Assembly: GCF_900635445.1 (NCBI RefSeq)
Contig: NZ_LR134117.1
Span: 1,302,001-1,366,000 of the forward strand
Source: Serratia odorifera
GTDB taxonomy: Bacteria; Pseudomonadota; Gammaproteobacteria; Enterobacterales; Enterobacteriaceae
Direction: 5' to 3'
DNA length: 64,000 nt
Shown here: positions 1 through 8,320 of the stretch, piece by piece
Position numbering within the stretch: position 1 is the stretch's first letter
How the letters are laid out: every line of letters starts with the position of its first letter
Translations under genes and position numbers: made by a program
The notes under the pieces: generated by a model
Seen by the model: the letters and a program-made list of their open reading frames with translations, nothing else
What the model was told of the DNA's origin: nothing
The model's database searches: none

Positions 1-1267
1 TCCAGGCACCGCCACGCTTGTTCTCGCGCGCATACAGATCCAGGTAGAAGCTGCCGCGCAGCGCGCCGCTCGCATCGAACAAATCAAAGAAGCGCACTTC
101 CGGATGCCAGGTATCAACGTCTTTACGCTCTTTGGCGCTAATACCGTAAATGCGTGTTACCACTTCAAACAGCCCATCGACAACGCGCTGTTCCGGGAAG
201 TACGGACGCAGCTGTTCGTCGCTGATCGAGAACAGGTGCTGTTTTTGCTTTTCGCCGTAATAGGTAATGTCCCACGCTTCCAGCTGATCGACGCCATAAT
301 GCTGTTGGGCAAAAGCACGTAGCTGGGCCAGTTCCTGCTCCGCCTGCGGGCGGGCGCGCTTGGCCAAATCGTTCAGGAAGCCAATGACCTGCTGCGGGGT
401 TTCCGCCATTTTGGTGGCCAGTGATTTGTCGGCGTAGGTCGCGAAACCCAGCAGTTGCGCCAGTTCGTGACGCAGCGCCAGGGTTTCCGCCATCACTTCG
501 CTGTTATCCCATTTGCCCGCATTCGGCCCCTGATCGGAGGCGCGGGTGGTGAACGCGCGGTACATTTCTTCGCGCAGCGCCTGATTGTCGGCGTAGGTCA
601 TCACCGGCAGGTAGCTCGGCATGTCCAGCGTCAGCAGCCATCCTTCCTGCTCTTTGGCCTGCGCCATCGCCTGTGCCTGTGCCAATGCGCTGGCCGGCAG
701 ACCGCTCAGTTCGGCTTCGTCGGTAATCAGTTTGCTCCAGCCCATGGTGGCGTCGAGCACGTTATTGCTGTAGGTCGAACCCAGTTCAGACAGCCGCGCG
801 ACGATCTCACCGTAACGACGCTGTTTTTCCGGCGACAGGCCAATGCCCGACAGCTCGAAATCACGCAGCGCGTTTTCCACCGCCTTGCGCTGCGGCAGGG
901 TCAGTTGAGCGAACGCATCACCTTCCTTCAGATTGCGGTAGGCTTGATACAGCCCTTCGTGCTGGCCTACCCAGGTGCCGTACTCCGACAGCAGCGGCAA
1001 TGCCTGCTCATAGGCTTCACGCAGTTCCGGGCTGTTTTTTACCGAATTAAGGTGGCCGATAGGCGACCAGATGCGCGACAGGCGATCGTCAGACTCCGCC
1101 AGTGGCTGCACCAGATTATCCCAGGTGAACGGCCCCGGCTGCGCGACCACGCGTTCTACCTCGGCGCGGCAATCGTTCAGCGCGGATTGCACCGCAGGCA
1201 CGATATCTTCAGGGCGAATAGCGGAAAACGGCGGCAGGGAAAACGGTGTCAGCAACGGATTTGTCAT
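1..1267 (-). CDS. prlC: Oligopeptidase A (5' part, cut by window start)
   Basis: M3-family zinc metallopeptidase that degrades short peptides, including cleaved signal peptides, in the cytoplasm. The reverse strand from the ATG at 1267 (MTNPLLTPFSLPPF) stays open to base 1, giving about 422 N-terminal residues. These match the helical N-terminal part of OpdA/PrlC, for example MGWSKLITDEAELSGLP and SFYLDLYAREN. The HEXXH zinc site lies further downstream and is outside the window, so the catalytic centre cannot be checked. AGGA about 8 bases before the ATG serves as the ribosome site. The gene is divergent from rlmJ, the E. coli order. A GC-rich hairpin sits in the 5' leader. Confidence 0.95.
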   Translation of the reverse strand, partial: MTNPLLTPFSLPPFSAIRPEDIVPAVQSALNDCRAEVERVVAQPGPFTWDNLVQPLAESDDRLSRIWSPIGHLNSVKNSPELREAYEQALPLLSEYGTWVGQHEGLYQAYRNLKEGDAFAQLTLPQRKAVENALRDFELSGIGLSPEKQRRYGEIVARLSELGSTYSNNVLDATMGWSKLITDEAELSGLPASALAQAQAMAQAKEQEGWLLTLDMPSYLPVMTYADNQALREEMYRAFTTRASDQGPNAGKWDNSEVMAETLALRHELAQLLGFATYADKSLATKMAETPQQVIGFLNDLAKRARPQAEQELAQLRAFAQQHYGVDQLEAWDITYYGEKQKQHLFSISDEQLRPYFPEQRVVDGLFEVVTRIYGISAKERKDVDTWHPEVRFFDLFDASGALRGSFYLDLYARENKRGGAW

Positions 1268-1686
1268 AGGGCAGTCCTGATTAGCGTTGGGGCCCGCCGC
1301 AACCGACGGGCCTTAAAATGCGTATGATTAACTAACATGGAGCCAAGCGAGGCGAAAATCAATGGTCGGCATTGATGGATAGTGCCTTAAACCACGCGTT
1401 AATAGCGCTGTCCGACACCGCTGGAGATGCCGGGTTATCAGAGGGTGCGGCATGAACGCGCCCATCCTGATCCGACAGATAGCTGGCCAGGCGGTGGCCG
1501 CGCTGGCATAGCGACAGGCTATCCACCCGCGCGCAACCACCATCACGTTTTTGCCGATACCCCGAGGGTTGCCTTATTCCCTGCGCTAATGCAGTTCAGT
1601 TTTTCCCGGCCAGACAGTTTATACTGTGCAGATTATATGCCTTATTGAAAGCTCCTCTCATGGAGCACAAGGAACCGTCACCAGCC
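1268..1686. other. Intergenic region between divergent prlC and rlmJ
   Basis: This holds the promoters of both genes. A GC-rich hairpin (GGCCCG stem, 1292-1313) lies in the prlC leader, about 25 bases before its ATG. A TATACT -10-like element at 1620-1625 fits rlmJ. The short open frames here have no recognisable similarity or ribosome site. Confidence 0.5.
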
Positions 1687-2529
1687 ATGTTAAGTTATCG
1701 CCACAGTTTTCACGCCGGCAACCATGCCGACGTGCTGAAGCACACCGTTCAGAGCCTGATCATCGAGTCGCTGAAAGAAAAAGACAAACCGCTACTGTAT
1801 CTGGACACCCACTCAGGTGCGGGGCGCTATCAGCTGAGCGGTGAGCACGCCGAACGCACCGGGGAATATCTCGAAGGTATTGGCCTGCTGTGGCAACGTG
1901 ACGATATTCCGCCAGAAATGGCCGCCTACATGAGCGTGGTGCATAATTTTAACCGCAGCGGCACCTTGCGTTACTACCCGGGCTCACCGCTGATTGCCCG
2001 CCAGTTGCTGCGCCCACAGGACAAGATCCACCTGACCGAGCTGCACCCTAGCGACTACCCGTTGTTGCGCAGCGAGTTTCAAAAAGACGAGCGCGCCAAG
2101 GTACAGCGCGCCGACGGCTATCAGCAGTTGAAATCACAGTTGCCCCCGACATCGCGCCGCGGGCTGATCCTGATGGATCCGCCTTACGAACTGAAAACCG
2201 ATTACCAGGACGTGGTTAAAGGCATTCAGGAAGGTTATAAGCGCTTTGCCACCGGCACCTACGCACTGTGGTATCCGGTGGTGCTGCGCCAGCAGATCAA
2301 GCGCATGCTGAAAGATCTGGAAGCCACCGGCATTCGCCGCATTCTGCAAATCGAGCTGGCGGTGAAGCCGGACAGCGATCAACGCGGCATGACCGCCTCC
2401 GGCATGATTGTCATTAACCCGCCGTGGAAGCTGGAACAGCAGATGAAAAACGTGCTGCCGTGGCTGCACAAGGTGTTGGTGCCATCGGGCATTGGTCACC
2501 ATCTGGTGAACTGGGTGGTGCCGGAATAA
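1687..2529 (+). CDS. rlmJ: 23S rRNA (adenine-2030-N6)-methyltransferase
   Basis: Methylates N6 of A2030 in 23S rRNA using S-adenosylmethionine. The protein is 280 aa, the same length as E. coli RlmJ, and starts MLSYRHSFHAGNHADVLKH as in that family. The SAM-binding motif THSGAGRY is near residue 44 and the amino-methyltransferase catalytic motif DPPYE near residue 164. An in-frame upstream ATG at 1645 would add 14 residues not found in the family, so I chose the internal start even though its ribosome site (AGGA, about 13 bases away) is loosely spaced. The gene lies between prlC and gor, a conserved enterobacterial arrangement. Confidence 0.96.
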   Translation: MLSYRHSFHAGNHADVLKHTVQSLIIESLKEKDKPLLYLDTHSGAGRYQLSGEHAERTGEYLEGIGLLWQRDDIPPEMAAYMSVVHNFNRSGTLRYYPGSPLIARQLLRPQDKIHLTELHPSDYPLLRSEFQKDERAKVQRADGYQQLKSQLPPTSRRGLILMDPPYELKTDYQDVVKGIQEGYKRFATGTYALWYPVVLRQQIKRMLKDLEATGIRRILQIELAVKPDSDQRGMTASGMIVINPPWKLEQQMKNVLPWLHKVLVPSGIGHHLVNWVVPE

Positions 2530-2659
2530 TCCTGCATGGCGCGCACTGCGCGCGCCTGATTCCTGCCTATCACAGCCATTGACGCAATCTTTGCGACAAA
2601 CCCGCATCAGGCGTTAAACTCTTACGTTCTTCAAATTACACAACTCATGGAAAACCCAG

Positions 2660-4012
2660 ATGACGAAACATTACGATTATCTAGCAATTGGCGGCGGCAG
2701 CGGCGGTATCGCATCGATCAACCGGGCAGCCATGTATGGCCAGAAATGCGCGCTGATTGAAGCCAAAGAACTGGGCGGCACCTGCGTTAACGTGGGTTGT
2801 GTACCGAAGAAGGTGATGTGGCACGCGGCGCAGATCGCCGAGGCCATTCATCAATATGGTCCGGATTATGGTTTCGATACCACCGTCAACGCGTTTGACT
2901 GGAAAAAACTGATCGCCAACCGTACCGCCTATATCGACCGTATCCATACCTCTTACGACAACGTATTGGGTAAAAACAAGGTTGATGTAATCAAAGGCTT
3001 CGCCCGCTTTGTTGACGCTCATACCGTGGAAGTCAACGGCGAAAAAATCACTGCCGATCATATCCTGATCGCCACCGGTGGCCGCCCAAGCCATCCGGAT
3101 ATTCCGGGGGCGGAATACGGCATTGATTCCGACGGTTTCTTCGAGCTGGACGCGCTGCCAAAACGCGTTGCCGTGGTCGGTGCTGGCTACATCGCGGTGG
3201 AAATCGCTGGCGTGCTGAATGCGCTTGGCGCTGAAACCCACCTGTTCGTGCGTAAGCACGCGCCGCTGCGCAGCTTCGATCCACTGATCGTGGAAACGCT
3301 GGTAGAAGTCATGAACACCGAAGGGCCGACCCTGCACACCGAATCGGTGCCGAAAGCCATCGTCAAGAACGCTGACGGCAGCCTGACGCTGCAACTGGAA
3401 AACGGCAAGGCATGTACCGTCGACAGCCTGGTATGGGCGATTGGCCGCGAGCCGGCTACCGACAACCTGAATCTGGCCGTGACCGGGGTGAAAACCAACG
3501 CTCAGGGCTACATCGAAGTGGACAAGTTCCAGAATACCAGTGTGAAAGGCATCTATGCGGTCGGCGATAACACCGGCGCGGTTGAACTGACGCCGGTTGC
3601 GGTCGCCGCCGGTCGCCGCCTGTCCGAACGCCTGTTCAACAACAAGCCGAACGAGCATCTGGATTACAGCAATATTCCAACCGTGGTGTTCAGCCACCCG
3701 CCAATCGGCACCATCGGCCTGACCGAGCCGGAAGCGAAAGAGAAATACGGCGAAGACCAGGTCAAAGTGTACCGTTCTGCGTTCACCGCCATGTACAGCG
3801 CCGTGACCCAGCATCGTCAGCCGTGCCGCATGAAGCTGGTATGCGTCGGCGCAGAAGAGAAGATTGTCGGGATCCACGGTATCGGCTTCGGTATGGATGA
3901 AATGCTGCAAGGCTTTGCCGTCGCAGTGAAAATGGGCGCCACCAAGCAGGACTTTGATAACACCGTGGCGATCCACCCAACCGCAGCGGAAGAGTTCGTC
4001 ACCATGCGCTAA
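2660..4012 (+). CDS. gor: Glutathione-disulfide reductase
   Basis: NADPH-dependent flavoenzyme that regenerates reduced glutathione in the cytosol. The protein is 450 aa, the expected length. Visible motifs are the N-terminal FAD-binding GGGSGG, the redox disulfide in GGTCVNVGCVPKK (Cys42 and Cys47), the NADPH-binding VVGAGYIAVEIAG near residue 175, and the C-terminal HPTAAEEFV with the catalytic His of the partner subunit. It follows rlmJ with a 130-base gap and is closed by an intrinsic terminator at 4087-4116, so it is probably transcribed alone or with rlmJ. Confidence 0.97.
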   Translation: MTKHYDYLAIGGGSGGIASINRAAMYGQKCALIEAKELGGTCVNVGCVPKKVMWHAAQIAEAIHQYGPDYGFDTTVNAFDWKKLIANRTAYIDRIHTSYDNVLGKNKVDVIKGFARFVDAHTVEVNGEKITADHILIATGGRPSHPDIPGAEYGIDSDGFFELDALPKRVAVVGAGYIAVEIAGVLNALGAETHLFVRKHAPLRSFDPLIVETLVEVMNTEGPTLHTESVPKAIVKNADGSLTLQLENGKACTVDSLVWAIGREPATDNLNLAVTGVKTNAQGYIEVDKFQNTSVKGIYAVGDNTGAVELTPVAVAAGRRLSERLFNNKPNEHLDYSNIPTVVFSHPPIGTIGLTEPEAKEKYGEDQVKVYRSAFTAMYSAVTQHRQPCRMKLVCVGAEEKIVGIHGIGFGMDEMLQGFAVAVKMGATKQDFDNTVAIHPTAAEEFVTMR

Positions 4013-4031
4013 CGCGGCAAAGCGGCCATCG

Positions 4032-4058
4032 GTCGCTGTCGGTGTCGGTGTCGGTGTC
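4032..4058. repeat. GTCGGT hexamer tandem repeat (about 4.5 copies)
   Basis: After gor, the unit GTCGGT repeats perfectly from 4038 to 4058 (3.5 copies), with one degenerate copy (GTCGCT) before it at 4032. It lies between the gor stop codon and its terminator. It may vary in copy number between strains; no function is evident. Confidence 0.7.
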
Positions 4059-4086
4059 TCAACGGTGTGACACCGCTTTCTCTCTA

Positions 4087-4116
4087 GGCCAACGGCTACG
4101 GCAGTTGGCCTTTTTT
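4087..4116 (+). terminator. Intrinsic terminator of gor
   Basis: A perfect 7-bp stem GGCCAAC/GTTGGCC with a 10-base loop is followed by six T. Confidence 0.9.
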
Positions 4117-4341
4117 ATCAGCCTGTCCCGCCTAAAACCCGATAATAACTGATGTCAAACACTGCCAGCGGCAACAAGGTAATTATTGTGGTGATTAATA
4201 AAAACTTCATATAATAAAAATGACATTATAGAAAAATGAAAGAAATAATATTTATCGGCAAGCCAGTTTGATTTCAAATGCTTAAAGCGTTTTTTCTGTC
4301 TTTTACTTTTTGACCAGCGCTGAGGTTAATCCTAATCATTC

Positions 4342-4353
4342 GGTAACGTTACC
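4342..4353. promoter_or_regulatory. 12-bp perfect palindrome upstream of hcp
   Basis: GGTAACGTTACC is a perfect palindrome 73 bases before the hcp start. Eight bases further on is TTGACA (4361-4366), a consensus -35 hexamer, although no good -10 follows at 17 bases. The central ACGT and the symmetry resemble LacI/GntR-type operators. The rest of 4117-4425 is AT-rich and shows no gene. Confidence 0.45.
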
Positions 4354-4425
4354 TGATACGTTGACAATAAACGGTTGTTGGTTAAGTTTGTTGGTGAATA
4401 TATCCACTCTCAAACAGGAAGAAAA

Positions 4426-4908
4426 ATGGCAATCGATACTTTTTTAAAGGTTGAAGGTGTTACCGGTGAGTCCCATGATTCCAATCACAAAAACTGGACC
4501 GATGTACTGTCATTTACCTGGGGTGCCTCTCAGCCAGGCAATATGTCGGTTGGCGGTGGCGGCGGGAGTGGCAAAGTCAATTACCGCGATTTGGAAGTCC
4601 AGGCGCTGATCGATAAATCCACACCGGCCATTTTAAAATTCTGCTCCAGCGGCAAACACGTCAATAAAGTTGAAGTCTCTATTTGTAAGGCCGGTGGTAG
4701 CCAGGTGGAATATGCCCGCATTGTGCTGGAAGACGTGCTGGTGACATTGGCCGATTTTACCGGCGTCGGCCATACCGATAATATTCTGGTGAAATACCGC
4801 TTCCAGGCGTCGAAAGTCAACCTGCATTATTGGGAACAGACGGATAAAGGCACCAAGGGCGCGGAAACCAAAGCCGGTTGGGATATCAAACAAAACAAAG
4901 AAATATAA
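4426..4908 (+). CDS. hcp: Hcp-family type VI secretion tube protein (orphan)
   Basis: Hcp hexamers stack into the inner tube of the type VI secretion system and carry some effectors in their lumen. The 160-aa product starts MAIDTFLKVEGVTGESHDS and has the typical Hcp segments SFTWGASQPG, FCSSGKHVNKVEVSICKAG and VKYRFQASKVNLHYWEQT. AGGAAG precedes the ATG at 4426; an upstream in-frame ATG at 4375 lacks a ribosome site. No other T6SS structural gene (tssB, tssC, vgrG) occurs in the window, so this is an orphan hcp. The next gene starts 20 bases downstream and is probably co-transcribed. Confidence 0.93.
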   Translation: MAIDTFLKVEGVTGESHDSNHKNWTDVLSFTWGASQPGNMSVGGGGGSGKVNYRDLEVQALIDKSTPAILKFCSSGKHVNKVEVSICKAGGSQVEYARIVLEDVLVTLADFTGVGHTDNILVKYRFQASKVNLHYWEQTDKGTKGAETKAGWDIKQNKEI

Positions 4909-4928
4909 CCTGACCACGGGGGGGTTCT

Positions 4929-5840
4929 ATGGCAGACCCAACACTGGATATCGAATCCGTTTTAAAAGGCAGCCTGCTCAGCCAGGATGACCTGCGGATC
5001 ATTCTCGCCTTTATTAACGAGCTGGACGAAGAGACGCTGGCGCAGTTCGAAAACGATACCGACTCCGGCATCATGAACAACTTCATGGAGTTACAGCGCG
5101 CCAACCAGCGGCGGGAATCGTTGGAGGATTACGGCGCGCCACGCGACGATGAAGCGAGCATCGGCTTGCGCAATATGAATGGCAACGTGTTGCAAGACAA
5201 CCCGTCGGTTTTCAACAGATACAACACCGCGCTCAAGGGCTACGGCGGTAACGTCTATGACGATACGCAAAAGAGCAATTACTCCATGGCCGCCGCAGCG
5301 GTAGGTGCCATTGGCGCACTGTCGGGTTCCGGCGCCGTTTTTGCCGCCACCGCCGCCGCCCAGGCCGGCCAGACGCTGATGACCAATATCTATGTCCGTT
5401 ACGCCATGACCGCCGTTGGCACGCTGGGAATTTCGAGCGGCTGCGTGCTGGCGGTACGCAACTTTCTGTCTGACCGCCAGGTAGGGCAAAATAAGAAGCT
5501 GATAGACGCGATGAAAAAGATGGCGAAAAGCAGAAACAAGCTCACCACCTTTTTCAATGAAACCCGCGTCAAAATCCTCAAAGATGAGGAAAAAGCAAAA
5601 AAAAGCGCCATGACCTATATGAGCCGGCGCCCACTCGATCTGGCCAACGGTGGGGATGTCAGAACGCGGATGGAACGGCTGTTTTCTACCGTATTGCTGA
5701 CCGATACCGCGCCGATGAAGGCGAAAATCCTGTTGCTCAGCAATGAGCAGTACGTTTCTTTAACCGATGATAGCAATCGCCCGACCTATATCTCCAAAAG
5801 TGACCTGAAGCTGATGGGTGAGATTTCGGGTATGTTCTAA
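4929..5840 (+). CDS. Hypothetical protein co-encoded with Hcp; candidate T6SS cargo
   Basis: I do not recognise this 303-aa protein. The first 120 residues are acidic and polar. A glycine/alanine-rich hydrophobic stretch follows at about residues 118-145 (MAAAAVGAIGALSGSGAVFA), then a second hydrophobic segment at about 157-180 (YAMTAVGTLGISSGCVLAV). The rest is a lysine-rich segment and a basic C-terminal part. There is no signal peptide. It begins 20 bases after hcp and ends before a terminator at 5922-5948, so the two form an operon. Location and hydrophobic core are compatible with an Hcp-dependent, membrane-acting effector. No immunity gene is obvious next to it, and it could equally be a T6SS accessory protein. 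Confidence 0.7.
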   Translation: MADPTLDIESVLKGSLLSQDDLRIILAFINELDEETLAQFENDTDSGIMNNFMELQRANQRRESLEDYGAPRDDEASIGLRNMNGNVLQDNPSVFNRYNTALKGYGGNVYDDTQKSNYSMAAAAVGAIGALSGSGAVFAATAAAQAGQTLMTNIYVRYAMTAVGTLGISSGCVLAVRNFLSDRQVGQNKKLIDAMKKMAKSRNKLTTFFNETRVKILKDEEKAKKSAMTYMSRRPLDLANGGDVRTRMERLFSTVLLTDTAPMKAKILLLSNEQYVSLTDDSNRPTYISKSDLKLMGEISGMF

Positions 5841-5864
5841 ATCGTCCCTTGCCCTGCTGCATCG

Positions 5865-5888
5865 AATAGCACGCAAAAGGGTGCTATT
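5865..5888 (+). other. Hairpin downstream of the hcp operon
   Basis: A perfect 8-bp stem AATAGCAC/GTGCTATT with an 8-base loop starts 25 bases after the stop codon. It lacks a T-run, so it may stabilise the 3' end rather than terminate transcription. Confidence 0.5.
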
Positions 5889-5921
5889 CTAACAGCAGGA
5901 TGCTGTGGATCCCGTCCCAAT

Positions 5922-5948
5922 GGCCGGCTTTGCTGGCCGTTGTCTTTT
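5922..5948 (+). terminator. Probable terminator of the hcp operon
   Basis: A 7-bp stem GGCCGGC/GCTGGCC with one G-U wobble and a TTT loop is followed by a T-rich tract (GTTGTCTTTTC). Confidence 0.65.
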
Positions 5949-6044
5949 CTGTGACATCCTCCGGCATGACTCGCTGTTTTTGTCGCCGTTTAGCCTGCTA
6001 AATTTATCCATTGACTCTTGCCTGCCGTTGCGGAGAACCCCCCG

Positions 6045-6539
6045 ATGCTGTCAACCATAATCAGAACTATTACGTTGGCGTTATTGGCCCTGATCGCTAG
6101 CCAAACCTCCGCGTTGAGTTTTACCCTGGAAGTATCAGGCAATATCAGCCGATTCACCGACCCGGTGAACAAACGTTATGTGTTTACCGACCAAGAGCTG
6201 TTCGCCATGCCCATGAGCAGTATTGCCACCACCACTTCATGGACGCCAAAGCGCAAATTTGACGGCGTGGCGGTGGCGGATATTCTGGCCAAGGTCGGCG
6301 CCAGGGGGCAAACGCTATCCATGCATGCGCTCAATGATTACTACATTGATATCCCGCGTTCGGACGTGGAGAAATACCATATTATTCTCGCCTACAAAAT
6401 GGACGGAGAAATGCTGAAGATCAGAAACTTCGGGCCCCTGTTTCTGGTCTATCCGCGCGACGCCGCCGGCGCCGAATTAAATTCGCCTTTATATAACTCG
6501 CGCTTTATCTGGCAGGTCAACAGGATTGTGATCAAATGA
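6045..6539 (+). CDS. Periplasmic molybdopterin-fold protein lacking the Moco cysteine
   Basis: The 164-aa product has a signal peptide (cleavage near LIASQTSA, residue 23) and resembles the sulfite-oxidase-type molybdopterin-binding domain, including the C-terminal GPLFLVYPRD and RFIWQVNRIVI segments. It contains no cysteine, so the thiolate that normally ligates molybdenum is missing and catalysis of the usual kind is unlikely. Its stop overlaps the start of the hybrid kinase (ATGA), which implies translational coupling. I infer a periplasmic ligand-binding or accessory role for the sensor. The start at 6045 has CGGAGA nine bases upstream. Confidence 0.8.
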   Translation: MLSTIIRTITLALLALIASQTSALSFTLEVSGNISRFTDPVNKRYVFTDQELFAMPMSSIATTTSWTPKRKFDGVAVADILAKVGARGQTLSMHALNDYYIDIPRSDVEKYHIILAYKMDGEMLKIRNFGPLFLVYPRDAAGAELNSPLYNSRFIWQVNRIVIK

Positions 6540-8320
6540 AGTTAACCCAGTTCAAAAGCGGCGGCCGTCTGGCTATTCCGGCCATCTTCGCCGCACTGTT
6601 TCTTGTCGCTTCAACCATCACGCTCTATTACTACAGCGCGACGTTGTCGAAGAAAGGGTTATATGCCATCGCCGGTACGCAGGAGAATTACTCGTGGTCG
6701 ATCGCCAAATTCTCGATCAAGCTGGCAGAATTTGAAACCTTCGTCGAGCAACAGAAAAATTCGCCCAAGGTTGATATTGAGGCGCTCAGGCTGCGTTTCG
6801 AAATCCTGTATTCGCGTTTTTACGTGCTGGAAACGGTCTCCGAGTCCACCCAGCCGCTATATCGCGAACCGGGTTATCCGCAGGTCATTCAACACATGCT
6901 GAAAGAAATGGATCGACTTGATCGGCTCATCAGCGCCTCGCCGCTCGATCTGTCCAACATCTCCCAAGCCATGCAGCACATGAAACCCTACGCGATCGAA
7001 ATGGCCAACCTGGCTGACCATGCGGAAGTGAAACAGCGCACCGTGGCGTATGATGATTACATCGAAAAAAGGCTGATCATTTTTTATGGCCTGGTGATTA
7101 TCATGTTCTCGGTGATTGCCCTGGTTGCCATTACGCTTATCGTGCTGCGTCAGCAACGTATCACCATTGAGCAACAGGCGAAGGCTATCGAAGCGGAGAA
7201 AGCGACCCGCACCAAAAACGCCTTTCTGGGAGCCATCGGCCATGAATTGCGCACTTCGCTGCAAAGCATCATGTCGGCCATCGATGTGTTGATGAACACC
7301 AAGGTTTCAGCCGAGCACGTCGATACCTTCCAGCGCCTGGAAACGGCAGCCCAGCAGATTGAAAGTCAGATGAAAGATCTCACCGACTACGCGCATCTGG
7401 ACAGCGGCATGATGGAGCTGCGCATCGTGCCGTTCAACGCCGAGCGCCTGATCCAGGAAACGGCAGATGAAATCGGTATGCTGACGCGCAAAGCGCATAT
7501 CAAGCTGCTGTGCGAAGTGGATTTTAGCCACGCGCAGGTGTATTCCGACCCGCTGCGCATACGCCAGATTCTGGTCAATCTGCTGACCAACGCCTATAAA
7601 TACACCGAAAACGGCTCTATCACCGTGCATGGCTGCCTGCGACGCCAGCCGGGCGGTAATGCGCTGATCATTGAAGTGACCGATACCGGCATCGGTATCG
7701 AAGAAGAAAAACTCGGGCAGATCTTCCAGCCGTTCACCCAGCTCGACCAGTCACATACCAAACAATACGGCGGCGTCGGCATGGGGTTGGCGATCGTGCA
7801 GGGCCTGGTCTCGCTGCTGCAGGGCAGCGTCACCGTTTACAGCGAACAGGCCAAAGGCAGCACCTTTATCGTCAGCATTCCGGTTGACCTCGGCGACGCG
7901 CAGCCGGATCAGGCGGAACACCCGTTGACGCCGGCGGCCACCCGACTGAAAGAGCAGCAGGTTCTGGTGGTGGATGACAATAAATCGGTGGGCGACGCCT
8001 TCGCCGCGCTGCTGGATAAGCTGGGTTATCGCCATGAACAGTGTGATTCACCGGAGCGCGCGCTGCAAAAGCTGCTGCGGCGCCCTTATGATGCGCTGTT
8101 GCTGGACTTGCAGATGCCCGGCATCGACGGCGCGGCGCTGGCGAAAAAGTTGCGTAACCAGCGCGGCCCGAATCGGCATATTCCGATCATCGGCATCAGC
8201 GCCTATACGCCGGAGTTGCTGACCGCCGAGCAACGGGCGATGTTTGATGACTATTTAATGAAGCCAGTACGCATGGACGCGCTGTCCAACGCACTGGCGG
8301 CGCTGTTCGCTAAAGGTTGA
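6536..8320 (+). CDS. Hybrid sensor histidine kinase
   Basis: A 594-aa inner-membrane sensor. TM1 is at about residues 12-33, a periplasmic domain of about 150 residues follows, and TM2 is at 180-204. The HisKA domain has its phospho-acceptor in AIGHELRTS (His236). The ATPase domain shows the N box NLLTNAYKY, DTGIGI and GGVGMGLAI. The C-terminal receiver has LVVDDN and the phospho-acceptor in LLLDLQMPG (Asp524), with the conserved Lys in LMKPVR. The start overlaps the upstream periplasmic protein gene by 4 bases. The 3' end overlaps that of the convergent response-regulator gene by 11 bases, so the three genes likely form one signalling module. The signal is unknown. Confidence 0.93.
   Translation: MKLTQFKSGGRLAIPAIFAALFLVASTITLYYYSATLSKKGLYAIAGTQENYSWSIAKFSIKLAEFETFVEQQKNSPKVDIEALRLRFEILYSRFYVLETVSESTQPLYREPGYPQVIQHMLKEMDRLDRLISASPLDLSNISQAMQHMKPYAIEMANLADHAEVKQRTVAYDDYIEKRLIIFYGLVIIMFSVIALVAITLIVLRQQRITIEQQAKAIEAEKATRTKNAFLGAIGHELRTSLQSIMSAIDVLMNTKVSAEHVDTFQRLETAAQQIESQMKDLTDYAHLDSGMMELRIVPFNAERLIQETADEIGMLTRKAHIKLLCEVDFSHAQVYSDPLRIRQILVNLLTNAYKYTENGSITVHGCLRRQPGGNALIIEVTDTGIGIEEEKLGQIFQPFTQLDQSHTKQYGGVGMGLAIVQGLVSLLQGSVTVYSEQAKGSTFIVSIPVDLGDAQPDQAEHPLTPAATRLKEQQVLVVDDNKSVGDAFAALLDKLGYRHEQCDSPERALQKLLRRPYDALLLDLQMPGIDGAALAKKLRNQRGPNRHIPIIGISAYTPELLTAEQRAMFDDYLMKPVRMDALSNALAALFAKG

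Noticed and set aside
455..1327. 290-codon open frame on the plus strand
   Set aside because: It is the antisense of prlC, whose minus-strand translation matches oligopeptidase A throughout.
1328..1546. 72-codon open frame on the minus strand between prlC and rlmJ
   Set aside because: No ribosome site or family likeness; promoter region of two divergent genes.
2681..3976. 431-codon open frame on the minus strand
   Set aside because: Antisense shadow of gor.
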